DNA of 64,000 nt from Blastobasis lacticolella. Lineage: Eukaryota > Arthropoda > Insecta > Lepidoptera > Blastobasidae. Location: assembly GCA_905147135.1 (NCBI GenBank), contig LR990053.1, forward strand, positions 8,754,501 through 8,818,500. Direction: 5' to 3'. The notes beneath the pieces are model-generated. The model was not told where the DNA came from and did not search any database. It saw nothing but the letters and a program-made list of their open reading frames with translations. The position numbers and the translations under genes are program-made. This document shows, in pieces, positions 10,561 to 22,198 of the stretch; positions within the stretch are counted from its first letter, which is position 1, and the number at the start of each line of letters is the position of its first letter.

Positions 10561-11364
10561 TTTTAGGATACTAGGAATTGTACTGCGAAATTTCGTGAAA
10601 AGTGTAGTTATATCCTCGTCGGATACTCGGTACTCGAAGATATAAAGAAAAAATATAATTAAAACATTAAATTTATTTAATGCATTTATCCATAAATTAG
10701 CAGCGATAGGTATAAAATATAATGGCGAGCCATTACAACTTTTACGTTAATCTCCCAGCACATCATAGAGAACAAAGCAGACTACAATTTATTTTTATTA
10801 AGATATTATTTGTATTAACAGCTATCTATGTGACCAATTTGTAAATTTATTTCATAAAATCTGCAGTTATGGTCCATTCCGACCTGATTACGGTCAGAAA
10901 GATAATGAAACTTCATTTCGGGAATGGGTTTCAGCCGGCCGACAGCCACCTCTCCTCTATTTATTAACTCTAGCAACGGAGCGGGCTCATGGCTTAATTA
11001 TAATTCAGCCAGAGGCGTTGAAAAACTGAATCAGCCGCTAGAACTTCCCATCCACTCGGCTTGCTGCTCGTATTTCATAAACTTTATTCCTATCGAAATA
11101 TTACACGTTGCATATACTTCGGTGCTTATAAAAATAATATAGCTTTCCACCCGTGGCTCCATCGTATAGACTATCGTACCAGTACCTTTCGAGTTTGCAA
11201 GTGGAGAGGAATAAAAAATAGTATTTGTCCATCCCTGGGGATGGATATAGCAGCTTAATGCTAAACTATCTCCATACCGAATTTTATCAAAATCATTGCA
11301 GAGTTTTAGTTGCGAAAGCGTTTTCTTAAACAAATTTATTAACTTTCATAACTTTGCCTTTAAA
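10561..11364. other. No feature recognised
   Basis: AT-rich. Several overlapping short frames around 10,924-11,333 lie on both strands and carry no family signal. Confidence 0.5.
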
Positions 11365-11632
11365 TAAATAAATAAATAATAATAAATATTCGTGGATAAA
11401 TTCACACAGCGCCATCCAGCTCCAAACTAAGCAAAGCTTGTACTATGGGTGCTAGATAACTGATATACTACTTAAATACTTTTTTTTAAATACATACTTA
11501 TTATACATAGAACACCCAGACCCGTAACAGAAAATAAAATTCATCATTTCAATTTCTGCCCGGCCGGGAATCGAACCCGGGACCTCTTGCGTGGCAGACC
11601 GGCATGTTGACCATTGAACCACTCAGGTCGTC
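11365..11632 (-). mobile_element. SINE-G, full-length copy (tRNA-Gly-like head)
   Basis: On the minus strand the head reads GACCTGAGTGGTTCAATGGTC (A-box region), then an anticodon loop CTGCCAC (anticodon GCC), then a B box GGTTCGATTCC inside CCCGGGTTCGATTCCCGGCC. The body ends in an (AAAT/AATA)n tail at the left. The copy is highly similar to 38,184 and 58,996, suggesting recent amplification. The internal pol III promoter is intact by eye. Confidence 0.9.
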
Positions 11633-11978
11633 AAAAAATATAACTAGAAATCTTCGAAGGGAATGGGGAGCAGACGTGACCTATGATGAGAGTAATGGGT
11701 ACAGTCTTCAACGCTATTGATACGCTTGGTATTGAAACGTCCATAGGCGGGCTTATTACGCTTAGTACGCTTGTTGGCCACCAAATCATTAACCCTAGGT
11801 ACTGGCAAATTAATAAATAAATAAGTGGTCAGCTAATTTGTTAAATGGTAGTACATTTGAATAATATCCAAAAAAAAATTGCAAGTAATACTAATATTTG
11901 AAGGTAATTTTATAGATGACGGTTTTATTTTTGAAACGCAAGGAAGATATTTGAAACAGCTCACTATTTAAAAAATTG
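11633..11978. other. No feature recognised
   Basis: A short piece near 11,710-11,770 resembles the AACGTCCATAGG part of the second jockey subfamily, too short to call. Confidence 0.4.
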
Positions 11979-12140
11979 CTAGCTGGCCCGCCGCAACTTC
12001 GTTGCGTAGGATAACAATCTATCCTAAATCCTATCCTCCCAATAAATATTCCTCTTGAATTACTCTCTCTATTCTTGAAAACCGCATTAAAATCCGTTGA
12101 GTAGGTACAGACGGCGGTAAGCGACTTTGATATATTTTAG
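11979..12140 (-). repeat. Unclassified repeat, GGACCCGGCGC family
   Basis: Contains CTAGCTGGCCCGCCGCAACT, then CCTCTTGAATTACTCTCTCT and CGCATTAAAATCCGTTGAGT, in the same order as the copies at 33,553 and 48,436. Confidence 0.65.
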
Positions 12141-12431
12141 TTTATTTCTAAATTGATATTGAATAAATCATGGGACAAAATATGGTACATCAAGAAACCA
12201 GAAATCAAATCGCACAAATTATATTCAGCTGCTCATTTATACGGCTACACAAATGAAGTATTTCTAAGTCTTTATTAAGCTACTTTGTAGTCATTCACGC
12301 TTTCGAACTAGATATTCGTGTTGAAAACAGCGCAAAGATCGCTGCTACCCTTTTTCTCGTCTATGTCACGCCTACTGGGAGAAAAAGCTACGGTCATGTT
12401 AGACGACTACATACTAGTAAATAGTATCTCT

Positions 12432-12760
12432 ATTATTATTTTTATGTAATACAGCAGACAAACAGGCATGCGGGCTACCTGATTGTGCGTGGTCACCGCC
12501 GCCTATGGACATCAGCAACACCAAGGACGCTACTAATGCGTTGCGCGCCTCTAAGGAGACCTCTAATATACCTCTTGAACGATCATATGTCATCATCCAC
12601 AGGAAGTACTGTGGTTAGGAGCTCATTCCACATCCGAATCGTACGAGCAAGAAATCGCTATGAAGGCATAGTTTCGATCGCCACTCATCCTAAATTGTCA
12701 GTTGTTCCTAACCTTGTGCATTCTCGCGACGACATTACTCGGCTTAAGTAGGTATACGAA
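12432..12760 (-). pseudogene. Jockey-type LINE 3' end, 5'-truncated
   Basis: The + strand shows the LINE 3' end in reverse: GCAGACAAACAGGCATGCGG, then CACCGCCGCCTATGGACATC and CACATCCGAATCGTACGAGC. It is the same order as 45,719-45,940. Frames are broken. The frame at 12,485-12,751 (+) is only the antisense of this. Confidence 0.8.
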
Positions 12761-13370
12761 GCATAAGCTGTTAAGTGACAATTAAATTTCACTAAAATAC
12801 ACGACCATAATAACTAGCGGTATATAAAAACTTGCAAATAATGACCAGGCGATTCCGTCATTGAATTGTGCTGTTTTATTCAATTCTTAATTTAGCACAG
12901 ACTATAGTTCATTTCCTCATGAAACATTCATCTGGAGCAAGAACAGACCGCTCGAGCCAAAAGAAATCATTCGCCTCGCCCAAAGTAATCCTGCGAAAGC
13001 CTGAAACCGGTGGATCTGCATTGCAAATATGTCCAATTTTATTAAGAAACTGCAGTTGAGCTGAATTTAATCCGCCATGATGTCGCCGTTTTATGCACGG
13101 CATTAACTTTGTTATGACTGCGGAAATGATGGCTATTAAATTAAAATAACAGAATACTACAAGAGTGTTCAAGTACTTAAGGCTAAGAACCTTGGAACTC
13201 GTTAGACGTCTGGGTTATGTTGATAAATGTCTACGCCGAAGTTTCATAATATATTGCCTACAATTCGAATAGGTATTAACAACTTTACTAATCCCGACTA
13301 ATAACAAAAACGATTAAGTACTCGAACAACATAACCACCCAACACGACGACGCCGCGTTGCCTATTATAA
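12761..13370. other. No feature recognised
   Basis: Short frames on both strands at 12,868-13,172 overlap each other and look like chance. Confidence 0.5.
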
Positions 13371-14440
13371 CGTAGAATCTACACACAACCCGAGAACACA
13401 TTGTAATTAAAGTTTAAACGCATTTCGTGTTTAATGATTTACAAATAAACAACCGCGAAACGTGCGCGTCGTCGCTAATTGAGTTCTGCTCAAATATTTA
13501 CTAACAATCTACGGTGGCGTGCGGGTGTCTGAAATAAAATGTCAACAGCGTACTTGTTCGGTGTTCCTACCCCGCTGGACCTTCGGCTAGCGGTCGTCGG
13601 TAAACCTGCGACGGGCCGCAAGGGCCAGAGCCAACCCGCTAAGACTTCGCAAGTCGAATCAGTCATTATTATTCCATGGAACGGCGCGGCCGCCCGGCCC
13701 ACACCTGCGCACGGCTCACGTACAAATAACCACGTAAACCTGACAAATTGTAACACATTCATATCGGTCACGAGTTCTCCACGCTGCCAAAAAATAAATG
13801 CGCCCCGGGAAAAACTTAAGGATTTGTCGGGTTTCGACGGTCGCGACCTCTACTCGGCACATTTGCGGGAGCGCGCAAACATTACTGTTTTTGTTGGTGT
13901 CACCCCGGGACACGGATTAATTTTTTTGTGGACACCGCAGCGGTGGGCGGGATAGTTCCTTATTAATTGACATTGCTCGTGCCGGACGATGAATCCTGTG
14001 ATAAAATTGCGCCCAATTTTTTACTCGAAGCATCGGTATTTCTTTCGTGAAGCCAACATTTTGTAATCCATGCAAGAGGAGCGACATAGTCGTTCTGAAG
14101 CGTGCTTGTCACAAAAGGGACGGCTAATACAAGCCATAAAGAACCTCAGGTATCTACGTCATAAACCGGGGCCGGTGAATAAATAACGGCTGCTTAGACG
14201 CGTTAAGTTATTAATGAGGGCTATCACACGGCGGCTTAACACTTTAAGTACGGTCGGATCTCGCGTTACGCTAAATTATGCACCTTACGAGTGCCAAAGA
14301 CAAATGGCACTAATTTCGGATTAAGAGCCAGCCTTATTTACTGGAATTGCGCCGCTTATTGAACGACAGCAATGGAAATGTTTGCGGGTTCATAGGACAC
14401 GCAGATGTTTGATTGTCTACGCGAGATGTGTGCGTGGTTT
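13371..14440. other. GC-rich, repeat-poor interval
   Basis: Noticeably more GC- and CpG-rich than its surroundings, with none of the repeat families seen elsewhere. Open frames occur on both strands (13,539-13,955 +; 13,490-13,771 - and 13,716-13,913 -), as GC-rich DNA allows, but none shows a domain. It could hold a promoter, a non-coding exon or an enhancer. I cannot decide. Confidence 0.4.
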
Positions 14441-14554
14441 GTATAAAGTAAAAGAGTCTTAATGAGCGATGTAAGAGTTTCTGTGCATGTGGGGTTTTTG
14501 TGTTTTAGTTCTCAATAGTAAAATAAAAATAAAAGCGTTTATTTTATAAGCTTT

Positions 14555-14918
14555 TAGCGTTAATGTCCCGGTTATGCTCTTGCGCACAAGTACCCGGGGT
14601 CCGCCTTGACCATGATTCGACAGATCAGATCATTACAGTGGAGCGACTGCCATCTGACCTCTGTGACCCTGCTGACAGGAGAATCTGACCAGATGGGACA
14701 AGTCGCCTGAATGTGTAGGATTCATCACGATATTTTCTCTCACGAGCATTGGTTAACCTTCAACTAATATACACAACTCAGAAAATAGTCATTAGTACTG
14801 CTTTCCGTTAGGCAGGCCGTAAGCTTTGTGGTATAAAAAAAATGGCCGCAGTGGGATTCAAACCCGGTAACTCTCGCTTACGAGTCGGATACCTTAACCA
14901 CTCCGCCAAAGACGCTCC
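14555..14918 (-). mobile_element. SINE-T copy interrupted by a LINE tail
   Basis: Tail (GCGTTAATGTCCCGGTTATG) at the left and complete tRNA-like head at the right (CTCGCTTACGAGTCGGATACC, with the B box region as GGATTCAAACCCGG). A 43-bp foreign piece interrupts it at 14,799-14,841. Confidence 0.85.
14799..14841 (+). mobile_element. Jockey LINE tail inserted in SINE-T
   Basis: GGCAGGCCGTAAGCTTTGTG followed by GTATAAAAAAA is the extreme 3' end plus poly(A) of the second jockey subfamily. It lies between GTCATTAGTAC and ATGGCCGCAG, which are adjacent in other SINE-T copies. Confidence 0.75.
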
Positions 14919-16194
14919 TGCCTGACTAAAATGCAAAAAATGTATATTCTATCGGTCTTCTGTTAATAAATACATACCAATTCTAAATATAACAATAGCT
15001 TAAATATGTAAAATACCTATCGATAATACCGATAACATTTAACTAGCGAAACTAAAAACCTCCTATCGCCAACTTACAAATTGTAATCGTGACTTGGAAA
15101 AAACGTAGAAACTTTTAATAACACCAAAAGTTTTTCGTTTAGTCACGTCACGTCTCAACAGTGCAAAAACCTGAATTTAAATTAGATTGGACCTTTCCAC
15201 TGAAATAGATTCCAGTAGAATTTTATAAATGGAAATCATAGTGCAGTATTCAGGTACTTTCGTGACAGGGGAGTCATCTGTGAGGGCTTTCACGGTGCGC
15301 ACACTGCACTTACGAATTTAATAAGAGTTCTCGTGGAATATTTTGATCTCTTTTTCATTGCTCAGACGCGAGCACTATTACAAGTTTAGTGCTTCTTTTG
15401 CTTTAGTGCCTTGATATGTTAGGTGTTAGTTTCACCTAAAATAAACGTTTGGTTTACGTACCGTTATCAGTTTTCTTGGATAAGAACCACAACGGATTAT
15501 TACTCAAATCGTCTATTACTCATACATAAACAATTTTATTATGCATAGCATATTAGTTGTTATTATTATGAGTCAGATAAAAAATTAATGCTGAATCAGT
15601 ACCGTAATTGAGATTTAAGAGAGTATGAGTAGGTACATCATTTAACAAACTATACTAAACTTAGGTACATAGAATTATTTTATTAGCATGAAAACGTAAT
15701 ATGATATTACTTTTACCATTAACTCACTGATCGACATTGAAATACGAATTGTCCGCGATTGATTTCAAAAACCAATATGTGAAGCGGCTTCCGTCTCAAC
15801 ATTTCAGGCGGAGGTTTTTCACTATTTTCCAGGCCGGCCATCGGTCAGAATACAGATTTAGTTTGAAAATGGACAGGTCGTTTGGTATTCAGAGGGCGTT
15901 TTGGTCTGAAACCGCACACGGATTGGGGCTTGTGTCATGCGCTTTATTGTATTCCGACTTCAACACAGATTTGCCGCTGCATTTACATGGAAAATGTGAT
16001 GGGGCTTCACAGATAAGACTGATGTTTTCGTTGAATATTTCATTTTATAACAATGTGCGGTAGTCATAGAAGTAAGTTGGTAATAAATCACAAAGGCTTA
16101 GGTATGTAGGTCATCATCTATATCGACGAAAGCGCCCACGCTTGGTCACCTAGTCCACTTTGTTCAAACTTCGGTAGCCTTGTGTGTGTCATCT
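14919..16194. other. No feature recognised
   Basis: AT-rich unique DNA. The 108-codon frame at 15,737-16,063 (+) has no motif and no neighbour to support it. Confidence 0.5.
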
Positions 16195-16460
16195 TAACGG
16201 AAAGCAAAAGCTTCTTGAGCCGGCCTGTTTTTCCCGTGACTGGCGGGGTGGCATGGCCAGATATTTGTTATCTTCGTAATTTGCCGGACAGCACGAGGAC
16301 GGTACTCTTGCAGCTCATATGCGATGCTGCGGATGGCTACCCAGAATAACTTTACGGACGCCATGCACAGCAGCATTTTGATCATTGAGTCACAAATATT
16401 TTTTTTACTCCGACCTTCTGACCATGAGGCGCTATCCATGTTGGCAACGAGCGTTGCCAA
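16195..16460 (-). pseudogene. RTE-like LINE fragment
   Basis: TTCCCGTGACTGGCGGGGTG followed by GGCATGGCCAGATATT and TCGTAATTTGCCGG parallels 42,190-42,270. Only about 90 bp is clearly related. The rest of the 88-codon frame is unassigned. Confidence 0.45.
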
Positions 16461-17089
16461 TTAGGACATCGCCTGAGAGTTTTTGAATTTCTTGTATCAC
16501 ATCTACTTTGAGTAAACAAGTCACAAATAGTGCCGCAAGGTGAGAGGAACTGAAATTACCTACTTACGTATTACCTAAGTCTGATTTCTATGAACTATAT
16601 TATTACTTTAATTTTCATGCGCTGCTATTAAAAGCGTAGGTTTTGTAGCCTGGCATTTCCGATTTAATATTTGATCCACTTTTATGAGACCTTCAAGAAT
16701 TCCACAGAATTTAAAGTTTTGTAGGACGATCTCGGATGATGCTATGCAATGCTTCAAAACTTGTATATCCCAGATTCCTGTGATTTACCAGTTTTCAAGT
16801 CTCTTAGGAATTTGAGAAATCCACGCAAAAAATTTACGACTAAATTCAAGGAATCTCGGTTCCGTCCATTGATAGGAATGTAAAATTACTTTCAAAATGA
16901 CGGCAGATTTATGACGAATCTTTTCTTGTGGCAGCAATTTTCTCAACATTATTGGCTGTCTTGTGGTCAATTTTTCCTTGCCGCAAAAGTTAAATATTCT
17001 ACTTTATATGTATTGCTACTACTGCGGTAGGAAACAAGCGTACAACTTACCTTGTAAAGTAACCAATCAATGAGTAAAACTAACAACAC
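16461..17089. other. No feature recognised
   Basis: Unique AT-rich sequence. Confidence 0.5.
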
Positions 17090-17130
17090 TGCAGCGAACT
17101 ACATGGTAGTATACCATGTAGTTCGCTGCA
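17090..17130. repeat. Perfect 19-bp inverted repeat with 3-base loop
   Basis: Arms TGCAGCGAACTACATGGTA (17,090-17,108) and its exact complement (17,112-17,130), loop GTA. Confidence 0.95.
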
Positions 17131-17732
17131 AAAATAGTTATAATTTTATTTTATTACAAAATTAGCACTCTTTTTTCGCATTCAGTCGGTCGTATGCAAT
17201 AAGTAAAGAAACTCCTTTTGTTCTTTCCGTTGTGTAGATGTTAACTATGTTTGTGTGGGACATAAATTTGAATTTAGTAAATAGTCGTTTTCAGCAGTTA
17301 AATTTCTATTTACCAAAACGTCATTTCCACCAGTTAAACTTATCTTCAAAACCCACTGTAATCATCCTTGCAAGACAAGACAAAGCGTCAAACACGGTAT
17401 CAATGCCAAGTAGCCGAATGGATACCTGCAATTTCGCCAAAACCACCCGTGCAAATCCATTTGATTGCCGTCCTGATCCCGCGGGAATCCCGGGAGGCTG
17501 CCGCGGGATAACGGGAATGTCCCCAGCTCTAGTGAACTGCTTATGTGACACTGGGAACTTACGGATACGTATCTGTATCTCTACGACTGACCATGGGTGG
17601 GTTTTGCAATATCATAACGTGCACAAAATTGTGTTTGTTTATCAGTGTCTAAATTTTGTATTTCAACACCAAAAACTGATGATTGTTTCATATTCTACGC
17701 GTAGGATTGACAGGGAACTTTAAGGTTTTTTT
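17131..17732. other. No supported feature
   Basis: The 161-codon frame at 17,238-17,723 (+) has an antisense companion at 17,321-17,551 and no recognisable domain. A short GC-rich palindromic patch CCCGCGGGAATCCCGGG lies near 17,477. Confidence 0.45.
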
Positions 17733-17785
17733 TGCCTCTGACAAGACCTCTTATGCACCTCTTCAACGATCCCATGTCATAGTCC
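17733..17785 (-). mobile_element. Short jockey-type LINE remnant
   Basis: Matches the CCTCTTGAACGATCCCATG / TCATAGTCCAAAG block of the LINE at 45,850. Too short to orient by coding. Confidence 0.55.
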
Positions 17786-18033
17786 AAAGTTTATATGTAT
17801 AAAGAGTAGTTAAGGAGAATAGAGAAAAGTAACTCGGCATGGAAAACTTGGGGGAGAGTTCTATACCTGTACCCAGCAGTGGAACTACTGAATTAATAAA
17901 CCGAGACAGTGTTACGATTCGTCATCCTAACGGTCCGTCCCGACTTCTGTCAGGGTCCGTTTTCTTAAATGAATGAATCTTTGCCAAGGAAACTAGTAAA
18001 ATATGTAAAACCGTCATTCACTAGAGCAACTAA

Positions 18034-18320
18034 GAGTGTCGGTGGCCGGGCGGTTGAGTATCCAACTCGTAAGCTAAAGGTACCGGGTTCGAATCCCGCT
18101 AAGGCCATGTACCAATAACTCCTTTCTGAGTTATGTACATTTGAATTCTAACTGATGCTCTTACGGTGAGGGAAACAACCATGATCCAATCTGGTCAAGT
18201 TTCCCTGGTAGCACTGGGGTCACGGAGGTCAGATGATAGTCGGTCCACTGTAATTACCTAATCGTCAAATCCTGGATCATGGTCAAGGCGGATTAACGCT
18301 AAGATGATTGTTTTATTTTT
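18034..18320 (+). mobile_element. SINE-T, complete copy with 18-bp target duplications
   Basis: The head has an A-box-like GGTGGCCGGGCGGTTGAG, an anticodon loop CTCGTAA (anticodon CGT, threonine) and a B box GGTTCGAATCC. The body ends with CAAGGCGGATTAACGCTAAGA and GATGATTG. Flanking duplications ATTCACTAGAGCAACTAA (18,016-18,033) and ATTCAGTAGAGCAACTAA (18,321-18,338) differ at one base. This copy defines the head, while its tail has lost the CCCCGGGCCCTCG stretch found in most others. Confidence 0.9.
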
Positions 18321-18420
18321 ATTCAGTAGAGCAACTAACCGTGGTACCAAAATGCCACAAACGAAATGCCCTATTTATAGTTATTTCATAGTCTGCTTGG
18401 CCCCCTAAAACCTGTAATGT

Positions 18421-18824
18421 TGGAACAGCGTCACACTATCTGTACATCTCGCAAGACGTTTGCAGTTTTTACATCAAAGAAATCTCTACCCTGCAGTCTG
18501 TTATTTTATTATCCTTTATTCTTATTTTTGTCATCTTTCGCAGTAAGATTTGTGGACTAAGCTACCACACGAGTACCACTTCCGTGCACCTTGTCGCATT
18601 TGTTTAGCAGAAATCTATTCAATGGAACAGCGTCACACTATCTGTACATCTCGCAAGACGTTTGCAGTTTTTACATCAAAGAAATCTCTACCCTGCAGTC
18701 TGTTATTTTATTATCCTTTATTCTTATTTTTGTCATCTTTCGCAGTAAGATTTGTGGACTAAGCTACCACACGAGTACCACTTCCGTGCACCTTGTCGCA
18801 TTTGTTTAGCAGAAATCTATTCAA
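18421..18824. repeat. Perfect 202-bp tandem duplication
   Basis: 18,421-18,622 and 18,623-18,824 are identical by eye over all 202 bases, starting TGGAACAGCGTCACACTATC. No transposon mark flanks it. Confidence 0.95.
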
Positions 18825-18866
18825 TACCTAAGTTCGTGGTGGGGCCAGCGAGTTCAGGCAACTGAG

Positions 18867-18990
18867 TTTGTAACCATGATCCAATCTGGGCAGGTTCCCC
18901 TGGTAGCAGGGTCACGGATGGTCAAGGCGGACCCCGGGCCCTCGTTGTCGATAGCACAACCGGGACATTAACGCTTAGATGATTTATTTT
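18867..18990 (+). mobile_element. SINE-T 3' half
   Basis: Starts at ACCATGATCCAATCTGGGC and runs to GGGACATTAACGCTTAGATG. It is 5'-truncated, with an internal deletion before GGTCAAGGCGGACCCC. Confidence 0.8.
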
Positions 18991-19857
18991 TATTAAATAC
19001 CTAGTTAAATACGAATAGTATTATTTACTCGGTACTACATATTACATTTACTCGGTACTAGCATTGATACGACACAGAACTATCCCTAAACGAAGAGGCC
19101 GTATATGTAGACACCATAGATATACCCAAAGAGAAAGGAAAGTTAGTTACCTTCACTGCACAGACTGGCAATTTTTTTTCTGTTCTGTGATCCTACCTAA
19201 AATATGCATATGAAACTCTTCGCTTAAACTAGCATAAGCGTCGACAGTAATTTTTTCTATTAGAATTTAGGATCCGAATAACGCAAAACCTTCAATTTTC
19301 TCAGATGTAACTTAACAAAGCTACGGATAGTAGGTAATAACTATCGTCTACTATCCTACTAATACAATAACAAAGCAACACCCCTATTTTCTCTTTGTGC
19401 CGCTGATGAGGTCCGAGACCAAATGCTATTCCACTACACATAGATTAATTCTCATCCGTAACATCCTTGGCAAATGTAGGCACCCTGTTTTGTAGTCTAC
19501 TTGGGCATGTCCATTTTTCTCCTGGGCACATTTATCTTGCGTAACAAAGAGTGGTCGTTAACATACCTGAATCCGATAGGATGCTAGTTCAAATAAATGG
19601 TCTGCTCCTTTGTTTTTACTCCTTGTAATTGTGAATGCAATACTGTACGTGTTCCGCTACGGTGATCTGATTTTACGGCTGGCTATCGGCAGTGTAGAAT
19701 TTCCAGTTCTTACTCCAGTTTAATGGCTTTTCTTTGCAACATCGTGTTTCGAATTCGCCGCGAATATCTTTGGTTTTCTATTAGCTGCTTCTTGGTGGGT
19801 ACGTTGTTTTTAATCTATTTGTTGCATTTCGATTCAGATTTGTTGTTTATAAGTAAA
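18991..19857. other. No feature recognised
   Basis: AT-rich unique DNA. Confidence 0.5.
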
Positions 19858-20015
19858 TAAATATAAATATTATTAATATAATTAGATAACTGACAAACTA
19901 CTTATATACTTTTTTTTAATTCATACTTATTATACGTACTACATCCAGACCGGATCGGCAGACCTCTGCGTGGCAGACCGGCATGCAAACCAACTGAACC
20001 ACTCCAGTCATCAAT
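19858..20015 (-). mobile_element. Degraded SINE-G copy
   Basis: Carries GCGTGGCAGACCGGCATGC and ACCACTCCAGTCATC (complement of the head) and a diverged body. The B box region is partly deleted. Confidence 0.7.
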
Positions 20016-20850
20016 TAAATATTATCAATATTATGAAATTCCTTTTAGAACTTATTTAGGTCAGCAGAGAGCCCACCTAGTAGAAACCCCCGGATAACGT
20101 TCGTTCATAACATCTACGATTTATGCACTATAGTTTGATAATATATCAATTGAACAAACCCATCTGCACTATCACGCATGTAATTGCGCTGGCTACCTTA
20201 TTCTTCAAACCGAGACACATCCACGCAAGCAATGTTGCTTGGTAGCACAATTCACTCACTTTCGTTCAGTCACTTTCTTACATAAAGTAAACCCCATTAT
20301 TGCAACTTCTCTTAATAAAGCTTACTTACTTCGGAATTACTTTAGAGTTAATCAATTCTTTGAACTCTGGCCCTTCTTGATCTAATAAATGAGGAGAATC
20401 AAAGCTTCCTAGACGCTGCACTAAGGAGAATCTCCACAAATTAATTGTCAGATGTCGGGGGTAATTAAGACTCAGTCCTGACGGGCAAGCTCTGCGAACT
20501 AGAGATAACTGCAAATAGCTGGAAATATCAGCTAGATGCTCTAATAATGGGGGTTCGGAAACTGAAGTCGGTTTCATTGCCGAGTTCGCTATAAAGAGCG
20601 CAGCCAAGCCGTAGATATCTAAGGTAGGTATGTGTTATACTTAGGGTAAATGATTGAGTAAATTATTAGACAATTTCTTTACAAATCTTAGTTGAAGGTT
20701 GGACTATTTGATAGAGAGTGTGTCCAAAACCCGCGAATGTGCAATTGCAGCAACAGCCAACAGCGCGATACATTTCATCGTACAAAATAATACACAGTAA
20801 CAATTTGTGAATGCAATATTATTACGGGATTATAATAAGACTAAGACTTA
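20016..20850. other. No gene recognised
   Basis: Near 20,190, GGCTACCTTATTCTTCAAAC is a diverged relative of one arm of the hairpin at 9632. The 93-codon frame at 20,326-20,607 (-) has no motif. Confidence 0.45.
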
Positions 20851-21016
20851 AGGTATCCGACTCGTAAGCAAGTTCCCCTGGTAGCTGGGTCACGGAGGTC
20901 AGATGGTAGTCGCTCCACTATAATTACTTGATCTGCCAAATCCTGAATCATGGTGAAGCCGGACCCCGGGCCCCCGTGCGCGAGAGCATAACCGGGACAT
21001 TAATGCTAAAAGATTC
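20851..21016 (+). mobile_element. SINE-T with internal deletion
   Basis: The head fragment GGTATCCGACTCGTAAGCAAG is joined directly to the body at TTCCCCTGGTAG. The tail GGACCCCGGGCCCCCGTGCG is well preserved. Confidence 0.85.
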
Positions 21017-22198
21017 TTTTTTTATTTACAAATACACCCAAAGAACAACGAAACTCTTTTAGTTTAAACACCTTTGCACCTTGCACATTTTTCACCTAAC
21101 AGCATAAGCAAGAAAAACACACCTAAACCAAGTACTGCATAAATTGTTCACCTGAATCCTGTATGAAGGGAGCATAACTAAACCTCGGCCAAGCGAGCCG
21201 GACCCCGAAAACAAGTTGAATATTATTAAAGCTGCGCAGTTTTGTGGGTGTTCAATAACAGCTGACGGCTGTGCCAGCAGTTTTGTTGGGCCTAGCGGTG
21301 CCTGCGGCAGCCCGCATGTTTACTTACTTTTACACTTGATCCAAAATTTGGTGCATTATAACGGCAAGATATGTCGTGTTTCTATATTTAGTTTCCTTTT
21401 TTATCAAAAATTATAATTCTGCTACCGGAAGTAAAATGTTTAAAGCTCTCGAACTGTCGACAATTCATTTTAAATCTTGTATTTCCTATTGTTATCTGTT
21501 TCAAAATTAAATACCTATGTACTATGTTGGCAGTAGAGTGCCACAAACTGGAACAATGTGACGCCATTTTGAAATGTATTTTTGTTGTCAACAACAACGC
21601 CGCCGTCACCGGGTCTGCCAGCGTAATATAGGCTCAGATCAAAATGAAAATATAAGTACCTACCTATTTAATTTTTTTAAATTGTCTATATTTGGACTCT
21701 AGTCTCATTCACTCATTGTCATTGTGAGGACAAAGCCTCTAATGCCTACATCATTGTTTGACGGCGGCAATAGATAAGGCGACGGTACTGTCACTTGGTA
21801 GTCCTGCTGCTTTATGGTTTATAATAGCGGGCAAAAAGCGTACGGCCGTTATTGAGGCCGTAGGTAAGAGTAAACCTTAAGCAAGTGCTAGTCAATGAAT
21901 CCTTGACACAACCGCGAATAGTTCTTAAACCACTATTCCAAAAACCATATTTCATCTGGTTTCTTTGGCCCAGTGCACATAAAGCCTGCCAAAGGGTTCT
22001 CGATTGAGCGTCAAAGTGCTCACGCCGGCTCCTCAGACACTTTGCGAAATGCATAAAGTTTGCTCGAGTTGCAACGTGGAGCGTAACAGAGTTCTACTTG
22101 TTGGTAAACAGACATTCCGGCAGCAAGATGTGCTGGCACGGTAAGTTTTTAAAAAGACGTGCAGCAAGTACTCGGGATTTTAACTCAGACACTTTTAC
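21017..22198. other. No feature recognised
   Basis: Minus-strand frames at 21,388-21,609 and 21,812-22,054 match nothing I recognise. Confidence 0.45.

Noticed and set aside
11520..11632. A tRNA-Gly gene at the head of SINE-G
   Set aside because: It has the right boxes and anticodon loop, but the acceptor stem is degraded, the same sequence recurs with the same body at several loci, and no mature 3' end is present. It is a SINE head.
13539..13955. 138-codon open frame
   Set aside because: Overlapping open frames on the opposite strand and no domain. Long frames are expected by chance in GC-rich DNA.
15737..16063. 108-codon open frame
   Set aside because: No recognisable domain or conserved pattern, isolated in non-coding DNA.
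17238..17723. 161-codon open frame
   Set aside because: No motif, no codon-level support, and an antisense frame over the same bases.
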